Source: Methylobacterium nodulans ORS 2060 | GTDB taxonomy: Bacteria; Pseudomonadota; Alphaproteobacteria; Rhizobiales; Beijerinckiaceae | DNA: 64,000 nt | Direction of reading: 5' to 3' | NCBI RefSeq assembly: GCF_000022085.1 | Contig: NC_011894.1 | Coordinates: 646,501-710,500, forward strand | Part shown: positions 17,874 through 25,769 of the stretch, one piece after another | Layout of the letters: the number at the start of each line of letters is the position of its first letter | Position numbering within the stretch: the first letter of the stretch is position 1 | Position numbers and translations under genes: made by a program | The notes under the pieces: model-generated | Told to the model about the DNA's origin: nothing | The model's input: the letters and a program-made list of their open reading frames with translations, nothing else | Database searches by the model: none

Positions 17874-18023
17874 GGCTCTACTCGGCGGCAGGACAACGAA
17901 GGCGACGAGACGGGACGCGGCGGGCCGATGACCCCCTACGCTCCGGTCTCTCTCGACGTGCGAATTCGGGCGCGACGGCGGGCGCGGTTCCGCCGCGGCG
18001 CAGGCGGATCGGATGCGCAAGAA

Positions 18024-18077
18024 TATCTCTTGGTTTTGCGATATCTCTTGCATTATCGCTATAAATGGCGATAATGC
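18024..18077 (+). promoter_or_regulatory. Candidate operator/promoter of the toxin-antitoxin pair
   Basis: A 10-bp inverted repeat GCATTATCGC (18050-18059) and GCGATAATGC (18068-18077) ends 4 bases before the toxin ATG. Just upstream ATATCTCTTG occurs twice (18024-18033 and 18041-18050). Such repeats are usual binding sites for the autoregulating antitoxin. The palindrome would also fold over the toxin start in mRNA. No clear Shine-Dalgarno is visible. Confidence 0.55.
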
Positions 18078-18081
18078 CCCC

Positions 18082-18324
18082 ATGAAGGCGATCACCTACA
18101 CCCCCGCGGCCCGCAAGAGCCTCGCCAAGCTGCCGGAGGCGGTGCGGGATCAGCTCCGCGCCAAGCTGCGGCGCTACGCCGAGACGGGCGCGGGCGACGT
18201 CAAGGCGCTCTCCGGCCGGTCGGGCCGGCGCCTGCGCAGCGGAGACTACCGGGTGATCTTCGAGGAGACCGATGACGCGATCGAGGTTGTCGCCCTCGGC
18301 CATCGACGCGACATCTACGAGTGA
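18082..18324 (+). CDS. RelE/ParE-family toxin
   Basis: 80 residues, MKAITYTPAARKSLAKLPEAV...LRSGDYRVIFEETDDAIEVVALGHRRDIYE. This is the RelE fold with the family's closing 'GDYRV.....V....V.HR.DIY' strand pattern. RelE proteins cut ribosome-bound mRNA; ParE proteins inhibit gyrase, and the sequence alone does not settle which. Start at the ATG at 18082. Lies against the direction of the surrounding phage genes, followed 12 bases later by its antitoxin. Confidence 0.85.
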   Translation: MKAITYTPAARKSLAKLPEAVRDQLRAKLRRYAETGAGDVKALSGRSGRRLRSGDYRVIFEETDDAIEVVALGHRRDIYE

Positions 18325-18336
18325 GGGAGGGACCGG

Positions 18337-18753
18337 ATGACGATCCAGATCATCACCACCGAGGGCGGCGAGGAGTTCGTGGTGCTCCCGCGCCGCGCCT
18401 ACGAGGCGCTGCGGGCCGAAGCCGACGCGCTGCGCGCCCGGCTCGGGGACGAGGCGGCGGAGGACCGCATGACGGCCCGGATCCTCGACGCGCACGCGGC
18501 CGACAAGGCGGCGGGCCGCGCCGTGCTGCTGCCGGAGTGGCTGGTCGACGCGACCCTGGACGGCACATCCCCGCTGCGGGCCATCCGCAAGCACAAGGGC
18601 CTCACGCAGCAGCAGCTCCAGGACGCGACGGGCTTGCCGCAGAGCTACATCAGCGAGATCGAGAGCAGCACCAAGCGCGCGAGCGCCGAGGCGAAGGCCA
18701 AGCTCGCGCAGGCCCTCGGCTGCGATGTGGCCTGGTTGGAGGAGATCAACTGA
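18337..18753 (+). CDS. XRE-family antitoxin (HTH)
   Basis: 138 residues. The N-terminal ~60 residues (MTIQIITTEGGEEFVVLPRRAYEAL) resemble a toxin-neutralising antitoxin segment. The C-terminal half is a lambda-repressor-type HTH: LRAIRKHKGLTQQQLQDATGLPQSYISEIE. Toxin-first order with an HTH antitoxin is the HigBA-like arrangement. It probably represses the pair through the upstream repeats. Confidence 0.85.
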   Translation: MTIQIITTEGGEEFVVLPRRAYEALRAEADALRARLGDEAAEDRMTARILDAHAADKAAGRAVLLPEWLVDATLDGTSPLRAIRKHKGLTQQQLQDATGLPQSYISEIESSTKRASAEAKAKLAQALGCDVAWLEEIN

Positions 18754-18818
18754 CATTCCGGGCGGTCACGTGCAGGCCGGCGCGAAGGTGCGCTCGGCGC
18801 CATCGCCGGGTGCGCGGG

Positions 18819-19163
18819 CTACGCATGACGCCCCTCCGGCATCTGGCTGAACAGGTCTCCCGTGCGGCGGCAAGGTCGCGCACGGCGTGGCGGAGGCGGG
18901 CCATTGTCGTGAGCCGTGCAGACCGGCTGCCCATCCTCGCCATACTGCCACTGGCGCGGATAGCCGCGCTCGGCGATGTCGTGAGCCATGGCCCGCAAGG
19001 GGATCTGGCAGCGCGAGCGCTTGTGGCAGTCCGAGCACCAAGTGGCGGCGAAGATGTCGCCCTCGGTGCCGTTGCTGGGCCGGTAGGGCTCGCCTGCATG
19101 ATCAGAGAGGCGCGAGGCGTGCTCGGGCGGATAGATGGCGCGTAAAAGCTGAGCCACGATCAC
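18819..19163 (-). CDS. Phage hypothetical with Cys-rich patch
   Basis: 114 residues from a GTG at 19163 that overlaps the previous stop (GTGA). It contains TWCSDCHKRSRCQIPLRAMAHD, a CxxC...C arrangement that could bind zinc. It lies in the minus-strand early operon, convergent with the toxin-antitoxin pair. Function not recognised. Confidence 0.55.
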   Translation of the reverse strand: MIVAQLLRAIYPPEHASRLSDHAGEPYRPSNGTEGDIFAATWCSDCHKRSRCQIPLRAMAHDIAERGYPRQWQYGEDGQPVCTAHDNGPPPPRRARPCRRTGDLFSQMPEGRHA

Positions 19164-19312
19164 ACCCCCACCGTTGCCCCGCCGCGCCCGGCAGCGAGGT
19201 CGAGCCAATCCGCCATCACCGCCGCCGGCATCCGCCAGACGGCAGCGACCAGCAGCTCGATGGCCGCGGCAGCGATGCTGATGAGATCGAAGAGGGAGAG
19301 GCGGTCAGGCAT
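19160..19312 (-). CDS. Small phage membrane-associated peptide
   Basis: 50 residues: MPDRLSLFDLISIAAAAIELLVAAVWRMPAAVMADWLDL. One hydrophobic helix at about residues 8-28. The start overlaps the previous gene by 8 bases and the stop overlaps the next start. Function unknown. Confidence 0.5.
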   Translation of the reverse strand: MPDRLSLFDLISIAAAAIELLVAAVWRMPAAVMADWLDLAAGRGGATVGV

Positions 19313-19580
19313 GCTCCGCCTCCGCCTGCTTGGCGTCTTCGGCCTGGGTGCAGGCTGGGCACAGATGTTCGAGGCCTGAGCCTTCACCAGCGACCGAGCA
19401 GCTGTCGACGGTCACGGTCTGCCGCGGCGCGAGGTGGATCTCCCCGCCGCGCACCGCGTCGGTGGCGAGGTCCATCAGATCCCAGCCTTCGGGGATCGCA
19501 TCGCCGGTCTCCATGCGGACCTTGAAGTCCTTCCGGCAGCGGTCGCACTCGACGTGCGCGATCACGTTCTTGATGGTCAC
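19305..19580 (-). CDS. Small zinc-ribbon-like phage protein
   Basis: 91 residues from a GTG at 19580. HVECDRCRKDFKV near the start and HLCPACTQAEDA near the end give two CxxC pairs that would make a zinc ribbon. The middle (IHLAPRQTVTVDSC) is beta-rich. Early-operon gene of unknown role. A 22-codon open frame upstream (19585-19653, starting GTG ACC) could be a further tiny gene. Confidence 0.55.
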   Translation of the reverse strand: MTIKNVIAHVECDRCRKDFKVRMETGDAIPEGWDLMDLATDAVRGGEIHLAPRQTVTVDSCSVAGEGSGLEHLCPACTQAEDAKQAEAEHA

Positions 19581-19652
19581 GGCATCACGCTCCTGTGGAT
19601 GAGGGATCGGGGCGCCCTGAGGGCGGGGTGAGGCGGGAGAGGGCGGCGGTCA

Positions 19653-20017
19653 CGGCCTCACACCACCAATGAGCAGTAGGTCGCTAGCCAAGGTGGAGGT
19701 AAGTTTATCAGCGGGCCAGGGCCAGACACATGCAGCCTTTGACCAAGACTCGAAGCCAGATAGAGAAAGCGATCATCCACATTGTCCGTAACGTTCCGGG
19801 CAGCGAAAACATAAGATATTTTCGACTTATTGCGTCCACCGAATGTAATGAAGATCCTGGTGTCATTCTGTGTTTCGAGAATGGCGACGAGGCGGATTAT
19901 CAGCTTCTTATTGGGGCGATCCACCAGCTGGCACTCACAATGTTCCAGGTTTACGATGTGAAAGACGACTAGGCTCGCGCCGTCTGCGAACAGGTCCGTG
20001 AGGCGGGCGGAGGTCAT
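19653..20017 (-). pseudogene. Phage gene split by a plus-strand cassette
   Basis: On the minus strand an ATG at 20017 opens MTSARLTDLFADGA, in the GC-rich style of the early operon, and then runs into low-GC sequence. Past the cassette the reading ...DLLLIGGVRP with a TGA near 19650 looks like a native C-terminus and overlaps a following GTG. The small gene at 19730-19972 appears to have replaced the middle. Weak evidence. Confidence 0.35.
19730..19972 (+). CDS. Low-GC cargo gene of unknown function
   Basis: 80 residues: MQPLTKTRSQIEKAIIHIVRN...FRLIASTECNEDPGVILCFENGDEADYQLLIGAIHQLALTMFQVYD. Its base composition is visibly lower in GC than the flanking phage genes and it faces the opposite way, as expected for a moron acquired from elsewhere. 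No family recognised. The acidic, small, alpha/beta look would fit an inhibitor or immunity-type protein, but nothing proves it. Confidence 0.55.
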   Translation: MQPLTKTRSQIEKAIIHIVRNVPGSENIRYFRLIASTECNEDPGVILCFENGDEADYQLLIGAIHQLALTMFQVYDVKDD

Positions 20018-20916
20018 GGCCGCACCTCGAAGAGCTGCGCCTGAGCGAGCACGCTGCCGAAGGCGGAGAGGCGGGCAGCCGCACGCGGGTTGATCCACAG
20101 CACCTCAGTGCGCGCCCGGGCGCCGTCGGCGTGGGCGGCCCGCTCGACCCGGGTCCAGCCCGGCAGCGCCGCGTCGTAGACCGGCGACGGGTAGCCGGAG
20201 AGCACCACCATACCCCTGAGACCGCGCAGCGCGTCGAGGAGACGCGCGTGGTCCGCGGCCGTCAGCTCGTGACGCTAGACGTGAAACTTGCCGCCGGCTC
20301 GCCGCGACTTCTGGGACCTGGTCTCCGGCAGGTACGGTGGGTCGACGTAGTGCAGGCTCTCGGGGCTGTCGTGCTGGGCCAGGACCTCGACTGCGTCGCG
20401 GTTCTCGATCACCACGCCACGCAGCCGCTCCACTGCGAGGCAGAGCGCGTCGGGAAGCCCGGCCCAATCCTGCGCCGGCGTGGTGCCGGAGCGATGAGCG
20501 TTCGCCCTGAAGCCGGTGGTGACGTCCCGGTTGAAGCCGTCCGAGCCGAAGCCCATGAACGAGCGCACGATGAGCCGCCGGGCCTCCTCGACCGGATCCG
20601 CCGCAACCTCATAGGCCCAATCGAATTCGGCCCGGGCGAAGGGCGTCATCCGGAGGGCCGCGATCAGGTCCGGCGCGCGGTCCGAGCGCAGCACCCGGAA
20701 CAGGTTGACCACGTCGTCGTCGAGGTCGTTGTAGATCTCGGCGTAGGACCTCGGCTTACGCAGCAGGACGCTGGCCGCTCCGCCGAACGCCTCGGTGTAG
20801 AGGCGGTGGGGGGCGAAGTGCCGGACGATCCAGGGGGCGAGGCGCCACTTGCCGCCGTGCCAGCGCAGGACGGGACGCGGCGGCTCGGGCGTGGGCGCGA
20901 GGGCGGCGGAGGTCAT
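20014..20916 (-). pseudogene. DNA adenine methylase (Dam/D12 class) with an internal amber codon
   Basis: The frame holds a complete D12-class N6-adenine methyltransferase: LRWHGGKWRLAPWI (SAM-binding motif), TEAFGGAASVLL, and the catalytic DPPY in LHYVDPPYLPETR. At codon 214 (20275-20277 on the plus strand) is TAG, directly after GGKFHV. The frame then continues RHELTAADHARLLDALRGL and MVVLSGYPSPVYD to 20014, which is normal Dam sequence. A TAC-to-TAG change (Tyr to stop) explains it. The truncated product keeps DPPY but loses 86 residues. Confidence 0.85.
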
Positions 20917-20975
20917 GGGGACACCGCCGCATTTTCTGTTGCGGACAGAAGCTTGGCTGCGCGAGAAGTCAGCGC

Positions 20976-21857
20976 ATGAACTGGCGTGTCTCGCTCTTCA
21001 CCGTCGCTCTGTTCGCCTTCGTGATTGCCTGGGGCTGGGCGACGTCCAGCACAGGGCTGTGTGACCTGCAGGTCGCACGGGTCGCTTCGACTACATGCCC
21101 AATCGAGGATGCGGATAAAGATAAGGTGGCGTGCGCCAAAGATGGAGCCACAAGCTGCACTGAATTCTGGATTAATCGCTACCAGAGCTCCATTGCTGCA
21201 TTTGTTGCAGTGTTGGCCGCTATCTTGGCATGGGTCGGCGTTCAGCAGCAAGTAGACGCAGCTCGCCAGCAGGTTGACATCGCAAGTCGTCAGTTTGCTG
21301 CAAGTGCACTTGCCCCGCTTCAACAGCGGGCACAATCTTTGCGCGCCTTGCTTTCTGCCATGAGCGATGCTTTTCATAATGTAGAGAGAGCCACCAACAG
21401 AGTACGACAAGCGGTTTTGGTCATAGATGTTTTCGTTGACACAAGCGCATACGGCCTCGATGGCAAAATCAGTGCTGAAATAGATATGCTGCAAAACCAT
21501 AATAAACAATTTGCTCAGTATATCGAGCACTACCAGAACTCCGTACTGGATCTGGGCCTTCTTATGGAACAGCAGGTATTCGAAAGTTCGATAAAAGACG
21601 AAACCGAAAATAATCTCAAAAACCTTGCGAACTACCTGGACACTCTCAAAAAAACTGCAGACGTCTTTCACTTTCTGGAAATTTTGCGCGAGAAGAGAGA
21701 TGATACCGATGTTAGAGAATTTTGGAAAAAACAATACAACATCAAACAAATTATGCGAGAAGTCCAATGTCCAAAGCCAGACTACCGACTTATTTCGGCT
21801 GGAATATGTAATATAGATCGAGCGATTGATCGCACATTGAAGATGACCAAGGTCTAA
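20976..21857 (+). CDS. Two-TM coiled-coil membrane protein, low-GC prophage cargo
   Basis: 293 residues. TM1 at ~6-23 (LFTVALFAFVIAWGWA), a short loop with several Cys (CDLQ, TTCP, VACA, SCTEF), TM2 at ~70-88 (IAAFVAVLAAILAWVGV), then about 200 residues of charged helix (QQQVDAARQQVDIASRQF onward). Strongly lower GC than its neighbours and opposite in orientation. Membrane-anchored helical morons of this layout often act in superinfection exclusion, but no specific family was recognised. It interrupts the minus-strand gene that starts at 21983. Confidence 0.65.
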   Translation: MNWRVSLFTVALFAFVIAWGWATSSTGLCDLQVARVASTTCPIEDADKDKVACAKDGATSCTEFWINRYQSSIAAFVAVLAAILAWVGVQQQVDAARQQVDIASRQFAASALAPLQQRAQSLRALLSAMSDAFHNVERATNRVRQAVLVIDVFVDTSAYGLDGKISAEIDMLQNHNKQFAQYIEHYQNSVLDLGLLMEQQVFESSIKDETENNLKNLANYLDTLKKTADVFHFLEILREKRDDTDVREFWKKQYNIKQIMREVQCPKPDYRLISAGICNIDRAIDRTLKMTKV

Positions 21858-21983
21858 AATAACATAGCTCGTGTTCTGCCCGACGCCCATCAAGTGGAGG
21901 TCGAGCCAGACCGTGCCGTCCCGGTCGCGGATCGGCGTCAGGGTGTAGATCTCAATGCGGTAAGGGACGGCGGAGACGACCAT
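21858..21983 (-). pseudogene. 5' remnant of an early phage gene cut by the cargo gene
   Basis: ATG at 21983 (overlapping the previous stop) opens MVVSAVPYRIEIYTLTPIRD and RDGTVWLDLHLMG, GC-rich and phage-like, then enters the low-GC cargo gene. The native 3' end is probably ...TENAAVSP ending at 20913, overlapping the Dam start. By chance the frame stays open all the way through the antisense of the cargo gene. Confidence 0.4.
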
Positions 21984-22201
21984 CAGTGCAGCCCTCCGGC
22001 GGCGGGCTGGTCGGCGACGCCAATGGGTGACCGGCGCTCTCGCTCTTTCCGAGCGATCGTCGCCGAGATCGCGCAGCAGGCACCGCTCATGAAGGCGAGG
22101 AAGATCACCCAAGGCGATCCGGCCCAGCATGACTGGATAAGGCCAAGCACGCAGGCTGATCCGTTGAGGGCCAGCGATGCGACCGTGCTGATATCGGCCA
22201 T
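21983..22201 (-). CDS. Small phage membrane protein
   Basis: 72 residues, MADISTVASLALNGSACVLGL...GSPWVIFLAFMSGACCAISATIARKERERRS. Two hydrophobic stretches (about 8-25 and 30-50) followed by a basic tail give an integral inner-membrane topology. ATGA overlaps on both sides place it firmly in the early operon. Function unknown. Confidence 0.55.
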   Translation of the reverse strand: MADISTVASLALNGSACVLGLIQSCWAGSPWVIFLAFMSGACCAISATIARKERERRSPIGVADQPAAGGLH

Positions 22202-22782
22202 CAGCGGGCGCCCTCCCCGTCCAGTACCGCGGCAAGCGCCGCCTCCCGTCCGATGCAGCGTTCGAGGACGGCGACGATCGCCTCCGCCTTGGCGTGGTCC
22301 ACCCGCGCCTTGGCCACGAAGCTCGCGATGCAGTGCGGGGTGGCGTGATCGAGGGTCGGATCGTTGCGGGTGGCGCGATCCTCGAAGCGGCCGGAGGCGA
22401 GATCCTCGGCGTGCTCGAGCGTGATCTTGGCGCGGCGAAGCACGTCGAGGGCGTGGGCGTAGAGCTGGGCCAGGGTGAAGCCGCCGAGGGCATCGGCGAG
22501 ATCGCGGCGCGGGGCGATCCGGATCGGGGCCGGCTCTGGCCCCACGGGGAGCACGGCCTCGGCGCCCGCCCGGCGCATCCGCGCCTCGTCGATCGCCTGC
22601 CGCGCCAGCGGACCAAGGCCCGGCAGCACGGCGGAAAAGGCGGGCGCCGGCGCGGTCGCGCGCGTCCCCTCGCCTGCCCCAGGCCGCGGCCCCGCCCGAC
22701 GGACCGCAACGCCGCACCCGACCGGGGCCGGCAGCCGGTCGAGCGCCAGGGTGGTGGGGACGGGCGGGGCGAACAGGGCCAT
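22201..22782 (-). CDS. Phage early hypothetical
   Basis: 193 residues from the ATG at 22782 (ATGA overlap with the primase). Pro/Ala-rich N-terminal half. The C-terminal half is helical: DALGGFTLAQLYAHALDVLRRAKITLEHAEDL and HCIASFVAKARVDHAKAEAIVAVLERCIGRE. No catalytic motif recognised. Translational coupling suggests a partner of the primase. Confidence 0.55.
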   Translation of the reverse strand: MALFAPPVPTTLALDRLPAPVGCGVAVRRAGPRPGAGEGTRATAPAPAFSAVLPGLGPLARQAIDEARMRRAGAEAVLPVGPEPAPIRIAPRRDLADALGGFTLAQLYAHALDVLRRAKITLEHAEDLASGRFEDRATRNDPTLDHATPHCIASFVAKARVDHAKAEAIVAVLERCIGREAALAAVLDGEGAR

Positions 22783-23987
22783 CAGGCGGCGCTCCTCAGC
22801 ATGTCGTTGAAGTCCTGGCCCGGATCGGCAGGGGCGATGCCGATGGTCAGGCCGGGGCGGGCGTAGCGGCGGGCGGCCCGCTCCATGGCGAGGCGTGTGG
22901 CGAAGGGGTCGGAATCGCCGTCCTGGCAGAGCCAGAGCTCGGTGACGGTGGGAGGGATCGGGATCGCGGGACCGGGATCGTCGGCCGGGATGCCGTTCCC
23001 GACGCGGACCGGCCGGGTGCGGCCGCGGCGGTCGGTGAGCGTCTGGGTGGGATGGGGCACGGTGTCGGCGGCGCGCCCCGCGATGTTGCCGAGGCTGACG
23101 CCACCCCAGAACGCACAGCCCTCGACGAAGGCGGGCCGGTGCACCCGCAGCGCGCCCCATGCGGACAACACGGTCTCGTTGCCCTCGCCGAGCACGAGGC
23201 GCACCGGGTCGGGCACGCGCACGAGCTCGATGCGTCCGCCGCCGATCGAACCGCGGGCCTTGCGCGCGGGTACGCACTCGCCGGTCTTCGGGTCGGCGAG
23301 CCGGAGCTTGCCGTCCGGGGCCGTGAGGTCGATCCAGGTGGCGTGCAGCCCGGTGAACCGCCCCTCCGGCGAGAGGATCGCGGCGAGCAGCGCGGGACCT
23401 ACGTGGATCACCTCGGCCCGCCGGCCGCCATGCGCATAGAGCGGATGATGCGGAGCGCAGCGCAGGTGGGCGCTGGGCGGGGCCGCGACGCGGCGCAGGG
23501 CGAGGTAGGCTTCGGCCGGCGAGCCTGCGACAGGGCCGGCCGCGCGCCAGAGCTGGTAGAGGCGCCGCCGCTCGGCCTCGCGGAAGCGGGCGGAGGCCTC
23601 GGCCTCCGCCTTGGCTTTCGCAGCGGCTTCGGCTTCGCGCGCCGCCTTGGCCGCCCGGCGGGCCGTGGCCTCTTCTGCCGTCTCGGGCTCGTGGCCGGGT
23701 GCGGAGCGGCCCGTCAGAATCGCGCAGGCTGCCAGGAAGTCGCAGCCCTCGACGTGCTGGACGAGGGCGATGATGTCGCCGCCGATCGGTGAGCCGCCGC
23801 CCTGACGGCAGGACCAGAGCTTTTTGCTGACATTGATCCCGAAACGGTCGCGGCCGCCGCAGCCGGGGCATGGGCCCGTCCACTCGGTGGTCGAGCGGTG
23901 CAGGCGGGGCGAACGCGCGCGGGCGTAGGCCACGAGGTCAACGCCCCGCGCCTCCTCCACCCACGCATCGAACGCCGCCGTGCGCAT
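22782..23987 (-). CDS. CHC2/Toprim DNA primase, phage type
   Basis: 401 residues from the ATG at 23987 (MRTAAFDAWVEEARGVDLVAY); upstream codons in the open frame are not protein-like. Zinc-finger region GPCPGCGGRDRFGINV...WSCRQ leads into GGDIIALVQHVEGCDF. The Toprim-like domain shows LVLGEGNETVLSAWGAL and LWLCQDGDSDPFATRLAM, ending PADPGQDFNDML. The fourth zinc Cys expected in 'CxxC' after WSCRQ is absent. It primes phage DNA replication. Confidence 0.85.
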   Translation of the reverse strand: MRTAAFDAWVEEARGVDLVAYARARSPRLHRSTTEWTGPCPGCGGRDRFGINVSKKLWSCRQGGGSPIGGDIIALVQHVEGCDFLAACAILTGRSAPGHEPETAEEATARRAAKAAREAEAAAKAKAEAEASARFREAERRRLYQLWRAAGPVAGSPAEAYLALRRVAAPPSAHLRCAPHHPLYAHGGRRAEVIHVGPALLAAILSPEGRFTGLHATWIDLTAPDGKLRLADPKTGECVPARKARGSIGGGRIELVRVPDPVRLVLGEGNETVLSAWGALRVHRPAFVEGCAFWGGVSLGNIAGRAADTVPHPTQTLTDRRGRTRPVRVGNGIPADDPGPAIPIPPTVTELWLCQDGDSDPFATRLAMERAARRYARPGLTIGIAPADPGQDFNDMLRSAA

Positions 23988-23991
23988 CGCC

Positions 23992-24861
23992 TCAGACCTC
24001 CATGCAGGCGAGGGCCGGCGAGGAGCCGGACGCGCGGGCGACGGCGGCGCGCAGGGCGTCGCCGTTGATCGGGAGCCCGTCCGTGGGCGGGACCTGCACC
24101 TCGGGGTAGAGGGTCGAGCAGTGGTCGTAGAGGTCGGCGAGGGCGAGGAGATCCTGCGCTGCGCAGACCTTGAGGCGGCGCTGCGCTGCGAGCGCCATCG
24201 CGCGCTGGTCATCGCCTCCGTCGTCGAGGCCGGTGGCGGACGGCAGGGCGCCGGCCCTGAGGCGCAGCAGCGCGGCGAACATGCGCGCGCCCTTTCCGCC
24301 CGGCGGGGGCGCGAGCAGAAAGGCGTCGGCATTCGGAAAGTCGGAGGCGACCCGACCGCGGCGGACTGCCGCCTGGACGGTCACGACCGGGCGGTCCGCT
24401 GCTGCCGGGGTTGCGGGACGAGCGAGCGCGGCGAGCTGCTGCGCCTCGGCCTTGGCGACAATCGTCGCGCCGGTCGTCGGGACGGTGGCGCTCGGGCGGC
24501 GCTGGGGCCGGGCCGACGCCTTCGGTGACGCCGCGGCCTGGCGCTTGGCGGTTGCCTTCTCCCGCCTGCAGGTTGCCTCCCGCTTCTTCCGGGTGGCGGG
24601 GGCATCCTGTTGGGGAGGCGCTGGTTCGGCAGTCCGGACGGCGCTCTCATTCAGAGCTACGCCAGCGTCAGCCTTCTGCATTTCCTGCAGGGCAACACCC
24701 TGACAGAAGGCGGCGACGATCGTGGCCCAGGTCTCGGCGTAGGACTCGGGCACTCCGGGCGGGAGCGGGACGGTCATGGCCGGAACGGCCCCTGCGGGCG
24801 CCGGCCTCGGTGCCGTGCGGCGGATGTCCTTCGGGGACCAGGCGGGGCGCGGGCGGGCCAT
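23992..24861 (-). CDS. Phage early hypothetical, low-complexity N-terminus
   Basis: 289 residues. Long Ala/Pro/Lys/Arg-rich N-terminal half (KKREATCRREKATAKRQAAA), likely disordered. The C-terminal domain (GKGARMFAALLRLRAGALPS...CAAQDLLALADLYDHCSTLY) contains the phrase LLALADLY, which also occurs as LQALADLY in the next upstream gene, so the two share a small domain. Ends ALACMEV five bases before the primase start. Confidence 0.55.
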   Translation of the reverse strand: MARPRPAWSPKDIRRTAPRPAPAGAVPAMTVPLPPGVPESYAETWATIVAAFCQGVALQEMQKADAGVALNESAVRTAEPAPPQQDAPATRKKREATCRREKATAKRQAAASPKASARPQRRPSATVPTTGATIVAKAEAQQLAALARPATPAAADRPVVTVQAAVRRGRVASDFPNADAFLLAPPPGGKGARMFAALLRLRAGALPSATGLDDGGDDQRAMALAAQRRLKVCAAQDLLALADLYDHCSTLYPEVQVPPTDGLPINGDALRAAVARASGSSPALACMEV

Positions 24862-24863
24862 GA

Positions 24864-25235
24864 TCAGCCCCGCGCGAACAGGCTGGTCGGCCGGCCTTCG
24901 CCGACCGCGATCAGCAGATGGCCGGCGACCGGGAGTCGAGCACGCTGACCTGCCGGCGGCGCCGCCCGCGGGTCGTCGCGGTAGGGCGTCGGGCTGCCCC
25001 GGTAGAGGTCGGCGAGGGCCTGGAGGTCCTGGGCCGCGGCCGCGAGGTAATCCCGCTCCTCCGCTGCCTCATCGGTGAGGCCGCGCTGGGCGGTGCCGTA
25101 GCGGCGCAGGAGGTAGTCCGCCTCATCCGCGAGAAGAGCGGCGAAGGCCGGCGCCTCGGGCGAGCCGGGCCGCGGGGCGCACGACAGGAGCGACGCGGTA
25201 ACGACCACGCGCCGGGGAAACGCTTGGGTTGTCAT
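24864..25235 (-). CDS. Phage early hypothetical, first gene of the operon
   Basis: 123 residues from the ATG at 25235 (MTTQAFPRRVVVTASLLSC). It shares the motif QDLQALADLYRGSPTPYRDD with the neighbouring gene's QDLLALADLYDHCSTLY, suggesting a duplicated domain. First minus-strand gene after the divergent region at 25236-25463. Function unknown. Confidence 0.55.
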   Translation of the reverse strand: MTTQAFPRRVVVTASLLSCAPRPGSPEAPAFAALLADEADYLLRRYGTAQRGLTDEAAEERDYLAAAAQDLQALADLYRGSPTPYRDDPRAAPPAGQRARLPVAGHLLIAVGEGRPTSLFARG

Positions 25236-25463
25236 CCGAGACCTCTGCGAACGCCCCGCACTCCGGTGCGGGCGGCGGTGGCCGTCAGGTGTTGGGCGCG
25301 GGCGGGTCGGCCGGCGCCGTGGTTGGGGGATCGGGCGGACCGGTCCCGGGAGGAACAACTCTGACGCCGAGCGCGCGCAGCTCCTCAAGGAGGCGCTGGA
25401 TCTCAACGACGATTTCTTCGCTACGCTCGTTGGTCTCGGCGCGCCTGTAAAAGGACCCACTTC
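25236..25463. promoter_or_regulatory. Divergent intergenic region between early and lysis genes
   Basis: 228 bases between the early operon (minus) and the lysis cassette (plus). A hairpin CCCCGCACTCCGGTGCGGGC sits near 25254-25274. A short minus-strand open frame here (reading ERSEEIVVEIQRLLEEL and ending ADPPAPNT) has no ATG, GTG or TTG start and is not called. Promoters for both directions are expected but no clear box was identified. Confidence 0.35.
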
Positions 25464-25721
25464 ATGTTCCGCAAACTCCCGCTCGCGGCGCTGTCGCTCG
25501 CCTGCGTCGCCGCATTTTCCGTGTCGGCATTTTCCGCCCCCGCCCCTGGCGCGGTTTTCTGCGTGTCCGACGCACACAACTCATTCTGTGCCTCCGCAAC
25601 GCGCGATGGTGGCATCAGCCTCACCCCTTACGACCACAAGGCAGTCGGCACCGTCGCGGTCTACCTGGTGCCCGCGCCTGTCCCTATGCCCGACCCGGAC
25701 GCGCAGAAGCCTTCCAACTGA
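25464..25721 (+). CDS. Small secreted protein
   Basis: 85 residues. A classic Sec signal peptide (FRKLPLAALSLACVAAFSVSAFSAPAP, cleavage about residue 25) precedes a short domain with two Cys (VFCVSDAHNSFCASA) that could form a disulfide, and a Pro-rich tail. First gene on the lysis side. Could be a host-surface or lysis accessory factor; not recognised. Confidence 0.6.
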   Translation: MFRKLPLAALSLACVAAFSVSAFSAPAPGAVFCVSDAHNSFCASATRDGGISLTPYDHKAVGTVAVYLVPAPVPMPDPDAQKPSN

Positions 25722-25769
25722 CCTGCCGACGGCGACGCTGCGGCGCACAGCCTGACACCGGAGACCACC

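Noticed and set aside
14247..20277. Genetic code recoding of TAG in the prophage
   Set aside because: The tail gene at 14353 ends with a normal TAG stop and the other stops checked are mostly TGA, so two internal ambers are better explained by decay.
20913..22709. 598-codon minus-strand frame crossing the low-GC cargo gene
   Set aside because: It is open only because the cargo gene happens to avoid TTA, CTA and TCA codons; it runs in register with the real sense frame and its middle has no protein character.
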